Part shown: piece by piece, positions 57,490 through 64,000 of the stretch
Numbering within the stretch: position 1 is the stretch's first letter
How the letters are laid out: each line of letters begins with the position of its first letter
Assembly (NCBI GenBank): GCA_963703015.1
Contig: OY969779.1
Coordinates: forward strand, 1,860,001 to 1,924,000
Reading direction: 5' to 3'
DNA: 64,000 nucleotides
Source of the DNA: Methanobacterium_B sp963703015
GTDB taxonomy: Archaea > Methanobacteriota > Methanobacteria > Methanobacteriales > Methanobacteriaceae
Notes under the pieces: generated by a model
What the model saw: the letters and a program-made list of their open reading frames with translations, nothing else
Told to the model about the DNA's origin: nothing
Database searches by the model: none
Program-made: the position numbers and the translations under genes

Positions 57490-59277
57490 TCAGTACTCCA
57501 CTCTCAATCCATATAAGTCATCTTCTTTTCTTTTAATTTCCACTAGTTCATCTAGTATTTGAAGTTCGTCTTCTGAGAGTTTGGATTTAAGTTCAGATTC
57601 AAGGATTTTGTAATGGTTTTCAGGGATATCTGCGTAGAGAACATCACCTTCTTCAAAATCCTTTCCAATTACGGCATCTTTTATTGCCATTGCTACTTGC
57701 TGACCCTTTGAAGTTGATGGTTTATTTTCGCCCTTGTCCTGCATACTTTCAACTTTACCAACCCTGTGTCCATCGGAATTGATAAGGATATAATCCTTCT
57801 TAACAGTTCCTCCAAGCACTTCAATACCTGCAATGGCAGGTTTAGAAACCCTGAAAACAAGTTTTGGAATTATTCTGATCTTTGCAGGACGGATTATAGC
57901 ATCTATCCACTCTTTCTTCTTCCGTTCTTCAGCTGCAGCCACCCATTCTGCATAATCTTCTGTCAACTGGTAGATCACATCTGCGTGAAATAGTTTAACA
58001 CCAGTAGAAGAAATTTCATTAACTGCAGAGGGTAAAATTTTATTATTAAATGATATTATGACCCCATATTCAGGATTGTCCTTCTGAACTATGGATGCAT
58101 CAACCACATCTCTTCTTGAAACATCTCCAATATCAGCAGCTCTTATTGGAACTTTCATGTCCTTAAGCATGCTCACAAGTGCTTCAAGTGATCCTAGTGT
58201 ATCAGCCTTTACAATGACACCCATTTCGTCGGTATCTATTTTTATGCTTTCAATTTCACCTAGTACCTCTTCCTTGACTCCCTCTGAATTTCCCCTGGCT
58301 ACTCTAAGGGGTGACCCTGAAACAACATTTTCAATTTTTGGTGCAACAATTTTGATTCCTGCCGCTGCAACAACCTCGTTGACCTTTAGGAAACGTTTTT
58401 TAGAGTCTCTCATTTCTTCAAGGGGTCTTGGTTTCAGTATTGATCGGATCTTAGTGGTTATGATATCGTCCAGACTAGTTAGGATAATGGTGTCGTTCTT
58501 CTTGAGTATGCCGTCGTATATAACAGCATCAACAGTCACACCCAATCCTTTCTCTTCCTTCACTTCCAGGATAGTTCCCTTTGCAGGTGCATCTGCTTCC
58601 AGTTGCAGCTGTTCTTTAAGATACTGCTGGGCAAGTCCCATGAGCATTGTTAAAAGTTCGGGTATTCCTTCTCCTGTTTTAGCACTAATTGGAATGATGC
58701 TGATCTGTCTGGCAAAATTTTCAACCCTGTCAAACCTTTCAGATTCAAAACCTTCGTCGTGCAATACTCCTACAAGTTCATAGACACCTGTATCAAGCTG
58801 TTCCTGGACACTTGGGGCCTGTTTGTTGTAAGTTTGAATGAATGATAATCCTTTGTTAGTTTCCCAGCCATAAATTTTATCAATTTTGGTTGTAGCAACT
58901 ACAAAAGGAGTTTTAAATGTTTTGAGAATGTTAAGTGCCTCATAGGTTTGGGGTTTGAATCCCTCTTTGATGTCAACTATGAGTATTGCAAGATCTGCAA
59001 GTGCACCACCTCTCTTACGGAGAGTTGTAAATGCTTCATGTCCAGGTGTGTCAATAAAAAACAGACCTGGCATAGTCTCCCTTATGTCGAGCTTTGTTAA
59101 GAGGTTTCCGCATATGGTTTCAATAACTTCCATGGGAATTTCTGTTCCACCAATGTGTTGTGTTATTCCTCCAGCTTCCTTCTGGGCCATTGCACCACCC
59201 CTTATAAAGTCAAGGAGAGTGGTTTTTCCATGGTCAACATGACCCAAAACAGACACTATGGGTGATCTAATCTTCAA
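57490..59277 (-). CDS. infB: Translation initiation factor aIF5B
   Basis: Ribosome-dependent GTPase that promotes subunit joining. The 595-residue protein has G1 VLGHVDHGKTTLLDFIRGGA, switch I region QKEAGGITQHIGGTEIPMEV, G3 FIDTPGHEAFTTLRKRGGA, G4 VVATTKIDKIYGW and SAKTGEGIPELLTML, then domains II-IV (IESIKIDTDEMGVIVKADTL; FRVSKPAIAGIEVLGGTVKK). Archaeal infB genes sometimes hold an intein; this one does not. The start is TTG 59277, with GGAGG 6-10 nt before. It follows ndk by 48 nt. Confidence 0.97.
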   Translation of the reverse strand: MKIRSPIVSVLGHVDHGKTTLLDFIRGGAMAQKEAGGITQHIGGTEIPMEVIETICGNLLTKLDIRETMPGLFFIDTPGHEAFTTLRKRGGALADLAILIVDIKEGFKPQTYEALNILKTFKTPFVVATTKIDKIYGWETNKGLSFIQTYNKQAPSVQEQLDTGVYELVGVLHDEGFESERFDRVENFARQISIIPISAKTGEGIPELLTMLMGLAQQYLKEQLQLEADAPAKGTILEVKEEKGLGVTVDAVIYDGILKKNDTIILTSLDDIITTKIRSILKPRPLEEMRDSKKRFLKVNEVVAAAGIKIVAPKIENVVSGSPLRVARGNSEGVKEEVLGEIESIKIDTDEMGVIVKADTLGSLEALVSMLKDMKVPIRAADIGDVSRRDVVDASIVQKDNPEYGVIISFNNKILPSAVNEISSTGVKLFHADVIYQLTEDYAEWVAAAEERKKKEWIDAIIRPAKIRIIPKLVFRVSKPAIAGIEVLGGTVKKDYILINSDGHRVGKVESMQDKGENKPSTSKGQQVAMAIKDAVIGKDFEEGDVLYADIPENHYKILESELKSKLSEDELQILDELVEIKRKEDDLYGLRVEY

Positions 59278-59325
59278 TTTAAACCTCCAAAAAATAGAGC
59301 GTAAAAAAAATTAAGGCTCTTGATA

Positions 59326-59784
59326 TTATGGTTCTTCGTATATCATTTCTTCGTCAGGCATGCTGTAATCGTAGATTTCAGAGTCTTCGAAAAATAATGC
59401 TATTTCTCTAGCTGCTGAAGTTTCTGAATCAGAGGCGTGTATTATGTTACGACCAGTATCAATGGCGTAGTCACCTCTAATAGTTCCTAGATCTGCTTCC
59501 TGAGGGTTAGTAGCTCCAACCATTTTCCTGATTAAGCTGATACATTCTTCACCTTCAATCACTGTTGCAAGAACAGGTCCTGAAGTTATATAATCAACTA
59601 AATCTTTGAAAAATGGTCTTTCAGAGTGTTCTCCGTAATGCTCTTTAGCTAGTTCAGGGGTTATAACCAATAACTTTGCTGCGAGTATCTTAAGACCACG
59701 GTTCTCGAACCTGCCTAATACTTCACCTGCAAGTCTCCTCTTAACTGCATCAGGTTTTAGCATTACAAAACTTCTCTGTTTCAT
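59326..59784 (-). CDS. ndk: Nucleoside diphosphate kinase
   Basis: Hexameric kinase keeping NTP pools balanced by phosphate transfer through a phosphohistidine. Signatures are the opening KQRSFVMLKPDAVKRRLAGE, EHYGEHSERPFFKDLVDYIT, SGPVLATVIEGEECISLIRK, VGATNPQEADLGTIRGDYAI and the active site GRNIIHASDSETSAAREIAL. ATG 59784 is chosen over the GTG at 59796 because it overlaps the L24e stop (ATGA) and gives the standard N-terminus. The C-terminal tail (MPDEEMIYEEP) is a few residues longer than in most homologs. Confidence 0.95.
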   Translation of the reverse strand: MKQRSFVMLKPDAVKRRLAGEVLGRFENRGLKILAAKLLVITPELAKEHYGEHSERPFFKDLVDYITSGPVLATVIEGEECISLIRKMVGATNPQEADLGTIRGDYAIDTGRNIIHASDSETSAAREIALFFEDSEIYDYSMPDEEMIYEEP

Positions 59785-59942
59785 TTTTTGACCCACTTAA
59801 CTTTTCTTGGAACTCTTCCGAGTCCGATTTGATTTTTCTCACATTTGCTGCTGCAGAAGAAATATACAGTACCGTCCTTTTTGACGTACATTTTTCCTGT
59901 GCCTTCTTCGATTTCTTCTTTACAGAATGAACATGTTCTCAT
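59781..59942 (-). CDS. 50S ribosomal protein L24e
   Basis: A 53-residue zinc ribosomal protein. Translation gives RTCSFCKEEIEEGTGKMYVK, KDGTVYFFCSSKCEKNQIGL and GRVPRKVKWVKK, with the zinc ligands in CSFC and CSSKC. Its stop TGA overlaps the ndk ATG by one base step, so the two are translationally coupled. It sits 17 nt after S28e. Confidence 0.93.
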   Translation of the reverse strand: MRTCSFCKEEIEEGTGKMYVKKDGTVYFFCSSKCEKNQIGLGRVPRKVKWVKK

Positions 59943-59958
59943 ATTAAGCACCTTTTAA

Positions 59959-60165
59959 TTATGGGGTACGGATTTCTTTAGCTTCCCGTATTGTATCCAG
60001 CAACATTAAAATGTCGCCTTCTCTTATAGCTCCCATGACGTTTCTAGTGAGTATTCTTCCCTTGTCTCTTCCATCAAGTATTCTGCATTTAACCTGCATG
60101 ACTTCTCCAGTCATTCCAGTCCTTTTCAGAACCTCTATAATTTCAGCAGGAGTTCCATCTTCCAT
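59959..60165 (-). CDS. 30S ribosomal protein S28e
   Basis: A 68-residue OB-fold ribosomal protein, with PAEIIEVLKRTGMTGEVMQV, KCRILDGRDKGRILTRNVMG and the closing GDILMLLDTIREAKEIRTP, which matches the family end to end. AAGGTGAT lies 6-13 nt before the ATG. It is the second gene of the superoperon, 63 nt after L7Ae. Confidence 0.95.
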   Translation of the reverse strand: MEDGTPAEIIEVLKRTGMTGEVMQVKCRILDGRDKGRILTRNVMGAIREGDILMLLDTIREAKEIRTP

Positions 60166-60228
60166 TTAAATCACCTTCAAATTAAAATAAGAAAGGCATG
60201 GGCCCTTCTGTAAAAATAGTGTTTATAC

Positions 60229-60600
60229 TTACTTTTTAAGCTCTGCGACTTTCTCAACTACTTCGTTGATTAAATCTTCGGCTTCACCTGCGTCTATGAT
60301 ACATGCAGATGCGGTTCCAACATTTAGACCTGCTGCTTCTCCTAGCTCGTCTTTGGTTGGAAGGTAAACGTAAGGTATTTCCTTTTCTTCAGCAAGTACA
60401 GGAAGGTGTGCTGCTATTTCTGGTGGGTCTATATCCTCAGCTATGAATACTAATAGAGCGTTACCCCTTTCTATCATCTTGGTAACCTCGTTGGTACCTT
60501 TACCTATTTTACCTGTGTCTTTTGCTATTTCTAAAGCTTCGTAAGCTTTGTCTGCTATTTCTTTCGGTGTATCGAATTTAACATATATTGCTTTTGCCAT
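60229..60600 (-). CDS. 50S ribosomal protein L7Ae
   Basis: Kink-turn-binding protein that serves in the ribosome and also in box C/D, box H/ACA and RNase P particles. The 123-residue protein has KAIYVKFDTPKEIADKAYEA, GKGTNEVTKMIERGNALLVF, IAEDIDPPEIAAHLPVLAEE, IPYVYLPTKDELGEAAGLNV and the following GTASACIIDAGEAE. AAGGAGGTATAATAA before the ATG is among the strongest ribosome-binding sites in the window. It is the first gene of the operon and follows a clear TATA box (60667-60676). Confidence 0.97.
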   Translation of the reverse strand: MAKAIYVKFDTPKEIADKAYEALEIAKDTGKIGKGTNEVTKMIERGNALLVFIAEDIDPPEIAAHLPVLAEEKEIPYVYLPTKDELGEAAGLNVGTASACIIDAGEAEDLINEVVEKVAELKK

Positions 60601-60606
60601 TTATTA

Positions 60607-60644
<38 letters not shown>

Positions 60645-60682
60645 GATCATACTTTTACATTTTATACATATAAAAGTTCTTC
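60645..60682 (-). promoter_or_regulatory. Promoter of the ribosomal-protein superoperon
   Basis: On the minus strand GAACTTTTATATGTATAAAATG has a strong TATA (TTTTATATG, 60675-60667), giving an expected transcription start near 60645 and a leader of about 45 nt before the L7Ae ATG. No kink-turn-like element was recognised in the leader. Confidence 0.5.
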
Positions 60683-61060
60683 CGATTAGAAATGACTATA
60701 AAACACTGATAAATCAAATTCTAATTATAAGTAACTTAACTCATAGAATGATTTTCATAGTTCAAAAGTAGTCTATTGGATATTTCAATATCATAATATA
60801 TAAAGTTTGCTTGATGCCCATGAAATTAAAATCAACATGAAATGTTAAGTCTTCATATGTTAAATATTCTGGCTATTTTTGATTTGATCAACCAAATTTT
60901 TCAATTGGATACTAAAGAATTTATAATTAGTTTTCTGAGCTCTAAATTGTAAGAATTAACATGAAAATATTGATAAAATGTTTAGATTAAATCTTCGAAA
61001 ATTAAGCTTTGATTAATGGTTTATTTAACTTATTTAAAAAAGAAAAAAAAGAAAAACTAT
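60683..61060. other. AT-rich spacer between L7Ae operon and histone gene
   Basis: 378 nt of very AT-rich sequence between two minus-strand genes. I found no open frame with a ribosome-binding site, no tRNA fold and no long repeat. It must hold termination signals of the histone gene. Confidence 0.4.
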
Positions 61061-61264
<204 letters not shown>

Positions 61265-61500
61265 ATTAATCACCTCACTTTAAATCTTTGTTAATATACA
61301 CTGTTGTCGTAATCCCTTATATATTTATGGTATATTTATGAGATTTATTCAGTGATTTGTATGTTTTTTGGTCATGTCATCATGATCTATTTCATTTTTG
61401 GTCAGCCCATGACAAATTATGTTGTATTCATTGATGTGGAAAAAATTGGGATATAGATAATCTTCAGATTAACTAAAAAAAAATTGTAGATGGAAAACCT

Positions 61501-62700
61501 TTATTGCTTGTTAATAATCTTTGAAAGAGCTTTAACATCAGCATCAATTTCTAAAGGTTTTACACATGCATCTATTGCAGTATTAGGGTCTTTTAATAGG
61601 TGACCTGTCACAATACAGACGACCTGTTCTCCTTTATCTACTTCACCACTCTCAACCATCTTTAATAGGCCAGCAATCGATGCTGCAGACGCAGGTTCTA
61701 CTCCGATTCCCTCTTTTCTTGCTAGCAATTTCTGTGCACTCAATATTTCATCATCTGTAACTGTATCTGCATAACCATTTGACTCATATATGGCTCTCAA
61801 TGCCTTCTGTGCACTTACAGGTGCTCCTATTCTTATTGCAGTTGCAATTGTTTCAGGATCCTTAACAGGTTCTACAGTTTTCTTTCCTTGACGAACAGCA
61901 TTAACTATTGGTGCTGCCAATTCAGCCTGTATTCCAGTCATCATTGGAAGATCATCCATGAATCCTGCCTCATGAAATTCTTTGATTCCCTTCCATATTG
62001 CTGAAATATTTCCAGCATTACCCACAGGCAACACTATTCTGTCAGGAGACTTCCAACCTAGATCATCCACAATTTCAAATCCTATGGTTTTTTGGCCTTC
62101 TAGACGGTATGGGTTAACAGAATTTAAAAGGTAAAGCTGCCCTTCCAATGCTAGTGATGTGACTGTTTCAAGTGCTTCATCGAAGTTTCCACGTATTGAG
62201 ATAACTTCAGCACCATGAAACATTGCCTGTGCTAATTTTCCAAGTGCAACTTTCCCTGCAGGTAAGAGCACGATGCATCTTTTACCAGCTCTGGCTGCGT
62301 AGGCTGCAAGTGAAGCAGATGTATTTCCTGTTGAAGCACATCCAACGGTGTTAACTCCAAGCTCAACGGCCTTTGTCATACCCACACTCATTCCCCTGTC
62401 CTTAAAACTTCCAGTGGGGTTTGAACCTTCTACCTTAACATATAAATCTATTCCAAGTTCAGAGCCTAGTTTATCACATTTGCAAAAGGGGGTGCCTCCC
62501 TCTTCCAGGCTCACAATTTTTGTTTCATCAACTGGTAAGAATTCCTTATACTTCCACATGGTGGATTTTCTGCAGCTGAAAATATCCTTAGAAATATCAG
62601 GGCGACTAGAAACCACTTCGAGTGTGGAATCACATTTTTTACAGGTGTAAATTATTTCATCGATTTCGTATTCTTCTCCACACGATATACACTTCATCAT
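61501..62700 (-). CDS. thrC: Threonine synthase
   Basis: PLP enzyme that turns O-phosphohomoserine into threonine. The 399-residue protein begins with a small zinc-ribbon-like part (KCISCGEEYEIDEIIYTCKK with the next CDSTL), then the fold-type II core: VKVEGSNPTGSFKDRGMSVG with the Schiff-base Lys, GCASTGNTSASLAAYAARAG, and the phosphate-binding VLPVGNAGNISAIWKGIKEF. YTC/CDS cysteines at the front are usual for archaeal ThrC. It stands alone, with no other threonine genes nearby. Confidence 0.94.
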   Translation of the reverse strand: MMKCISCGEEYEIDEIIYTCKKCDSTLEVVSSRPDISKDIFSCRKSTMWKYKEFLPVDETKIVSLEEGGTPFCKCDKLGSELGIDLYVKVEGSNPTGSFKDRGMSVGMTKAVELGVNTVGCASTGNTSASLAAYAARAGKRCIVLLPAGKVALGKLAQAMFHGAEVISIRGNFDEALETVTSLALEGQLYLLNSVNPYRLEGQKTIGFEIVDDLGWKSPDRIVLPVGNAGNISAIWKGIKEFHEAGFMDDLPMMTGIQAELAAPIVNAVRQGKKTVEPVKDPETIATAIRIGAPVSAQKALRAIYESNGYADTVTDDEILSAQKLLARKEGIGVEPASAASIAGLLKMVESGEVDKGEQVVCIVTGHLLKDPNTAIDACVKPLEIDADVKALSKIINKQ

Positions 62701-62815
62701 TATATCACTTGCTAATTTTTTTGTTGTAAATTTATAATATTATTTTTTGAATAAGAAGTTCTGAACTGTTCTGTTTGGCCACATAATTTGTGGAAAGAAC
62801 AGTTCTGCTTACTAT

Positions 62816-63466
62816 TTAAAGTACAGATTTAACGTAGTTTCCCCATGCAAGGGTGATATTGGCCTCTATGATTGCAGCAATAAGTAACAATACCACGGCT
62901 ATAGATAGGAGTTTTAAAGATTCCCAAAATTCATCAATATGCATATCTAATATGTACTTGAACTGGGTTTTTTTCGAAATATCTGTTCTCATATGTATTA
63001 AATCCTTGAAAATATTCAGAACACAGCTTCCAAGCCTGAAACCTGCGGCTCCTGCAATTATAATTCCTAAGAGTTCAGGAATTCCATGAGGCAATGTGTA
63101 CACAATATAATCACTTAAGGGGAACTGTGTACCAGCATAGCCAATGAAAAGTCCGTTGAAGATAAGATATCCTACAGATATGATTCCTATGAATGCTCCA
63201 CCAATGTAAATTAATAGGGCGACATCTAAATTATTGAAGAATAATGAGAATGTGTTTAACTGTATCTGTCCATGGACAATTTTATTCTGGAATTCTCCAT
63301 AAACTCCTCCAAGAACAGGGCTTAAAAATCCTGCAAATGCATACCCTGCAAAAATAGATCCAAGGAGAATAACAGCTGAAAGTATTATGTATGTTTCGTT
63401 TCGCTTGTAAAGCCCACCAAAAAATCCATCGTATCGCTCTTTTTTCAAACTTTTCACATCCTTCAA
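62816..63466 (-). CDS. SpoIIM/DUF95-type membrane protein
   Basis: A 216-residue integral membrane protein of the SpoIIM (DUF95) family, with five or six hydrophobic segments. Typical elements are LLGSIFAGYAFAGFLSPVLG near the N-terminus, NLDVALLIYIGGAFIGIISV, the loop GTQFPLSDYIVYTLPHGIPE with LLGIIIAGAAGFRLG, and the closing VLLLIAAIIEANITLAWGNY. The HGIPE motif is the family mark. In archaea the function is unknown. A long helix (HMRTDISKKTQFKYILDMHI) faces the cytoplasm. Confidence 0.82.
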   Translation of the reverse strand: MKDVKSLKKERYDGFFGGLYKRNETYIILSAVILLGSIFAGYAFAGFLSPVLGGVYGEFQNKIVHGQIQLNTFSLFFNNLDVALLIYIGGAFIGIISVGYLIFNGLFIGYAGTQFPLSDYIVYTLPHGIPELLGIIIAGAAGFRLGSCVLNIFKDLIHMRTDISKKTQFKYILDMHIDEFWESLKLLSIAVVLLLIAAIIEANITLAWGNYVKSVL

Positions 63467-63521
63467 TTAGAATATTCAGAGATCGAACACATCTTTTAGG
63501 TATTATTTTTCAATTCTATTA

Positions 63522-64000
63522 TTAGTAATTACTTAATATCTTTCGGGCTTCTTCCTCTGCAACACTCCTTTTCTTGGAGAGATCTTCGAAGAAGATTCTT
63601 ATCAAGTTACTTGCCTTGGCTTTACATTCTCCACACATCATTGTCCCATTTTTACAGTCATGAAACATTTCCACAAGCTCTTTATCAGACTCCACCAGAT
63701 GGTAGAGAAGCATTTCATAAACAACACAATCTTCAGGAATGCCTCCCAATTTTTTTTGTTCGTCCAATCTCTCTCTTCCACCAGTTTTAGCAGTTTTAAT
63801 CTTCTTTTCTGCAACTTCTGGTTTGTCGCTCAAGAATATGGCCGTTTTTGGCTTGCTACTGGACATTTTATCTCCAGTTAATCCTGTGATGAATCTGTGG
63901 TAGGTTGAAGATGGTGATATGAAATTGAATTTGCTCTTCAAACGATCTGCAATGTCCCTTGTTAATCTAATATGAGGGTCCTGATCTGGCCCTACTGGCA
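63522..64000 (-). CDS. trpS: Tryptophanyl-tRNA synthetase, C-terminal part
   Basis: C-terminal 158 residues of a class I tRNA synthetase that runs off the window edge (the frame stays open to 64000). Reading inward, PVGPDQDPHIRLTRDIADRL is the tryptophan-pocket region, FISPSSTYHRFITGLTGDKM with SSSKP is the KMSSS loop, and KIKTAKTGGRERLDEQKKLG with CVVYEMLLYHLVESDKELVE follows. The SSTYHRFI/KMSSS spacing is that of archaeal/eukaryal TrpRS. A Cys pair in MMCGECKAKA is seen near the end. Confidence 0.92.
   Translation of the reverse strand, partial: PVGPDQDPHIRLTRDIADRLKSKFNFISPSSTYHRFITGLTGDKMSSSKPKTAIFLSDKPEVAEKKIKTAKTGGRERLDEQKKLGGIPEDCVVYEMLLYHLVESDKELVEMFHDCKNGTMMCGECKAKASNLIRIFFEDLSKKRSVAEEEARKILSNY

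Overview
This window is chromosomal DNA of an AT-rich, probably mesophilic methanogen of the order Methanobacteriales; a Methanobacterium-like genus fits best, but this is judged from gene content only. The supporting genes are an F420H2 oxidase (FprA), methanopterin biosynthesis (MptE), two archaeal histones, RadB, Orc1/Cdc6, archaeal-type GTP-dependent dephospho-CoA kinase, the bifunctional FBP aldolase/phosphatase, archaetidylinositol phosphate synthase, a split archaeal glutamate synthase and an archaeal ribosomal-protein/RNA-polymerase superoperon. Start codons are often TTG or GTG, and many genes look leaderless, with a TATA box about 25-30 nt before the start codon.

Layout. 1-5.5 kb: prefoldin alpha, ftsY, a PRC-barrel protein, a methyltransferase, a dUTPase-type protein, DUF763. 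5.5-10.2 kb: nadA, a methylthio-nucleoside phosphorylase, rtcB, fprA. 10.5-16.3 kb: two acidic Trp-rich unknown proteins, archease (partner of RtcB), a small membrane protein, cdc6, mptE, and a class V aminotransferase with a structured leader. 16.4-23.1 kb: an overlapping pair of B12/radical-SAM enzyme and acetolactate-synthase-like enzyme, acetyl-CoA synthetase and a flippase. 23.4-32.3 kb is a nitrogen-assimilation island: two amt-glnK pairs, then pdxT and a four-gene split glutamate synthase. Palindromes fitting the NrpR operator (GGAA-N6-TTCC) lie before pdxT and the downstream amt gene exactly, and before the upstream amt gene with one mismatch.

32.5-43.3 kb: a sequon-rich membrane peptide, mdh, HEAT-repeat protein, an isopropylmalate/homoisocitrate dehydrogenase, fbp, DUF434-DUF47-DUF357, archaetidylinositol phosphate synthase, sua5, radB, a second sequon-rich membrane peptide and a class I aminotransferase. 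43.4-45.0 kb is a decayed IS200/IS605 element. It has matching subterminal hairpins, a frameshifted tnpA and a tnpB split by one in-frame TAA. 45-51 kb: UbiB-family kinase, Rli1/ABCE1, histone, PEBP-like protein, a KH plus PP-loop protein and a tiny membrane protein.

51.3-60.7 kb, all on the minus strand, is an information-processing superoperon: L7Ae, S28e, L24e, Ndk, aIF5B, S6e, aIF2-gamma, a PIN protein, pyrophosphatase, Rpo7, Spt4, dephospho-CoA kinase, S24e, S27e and argH. The PIN gene carries an apparent one-base deletion that separates its first catalytic Asp from the rest. 61-64 kb: second histone, threonine synthase, a SpoIIM-like membrane protein and the C-terminal part of tryptophanyl-tRNA synthetase, cut by the window edge.

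I found no CRISPR array, rRNA, tRNA or prophage. The less ordinary signals are the broken IS605 element with its hairpin array, the nitrogen-regulon operators, the PIN frameshift, and several hairpins and palindromes set against promoters (rtcB, nadA, mdh, the two aminotransferases).
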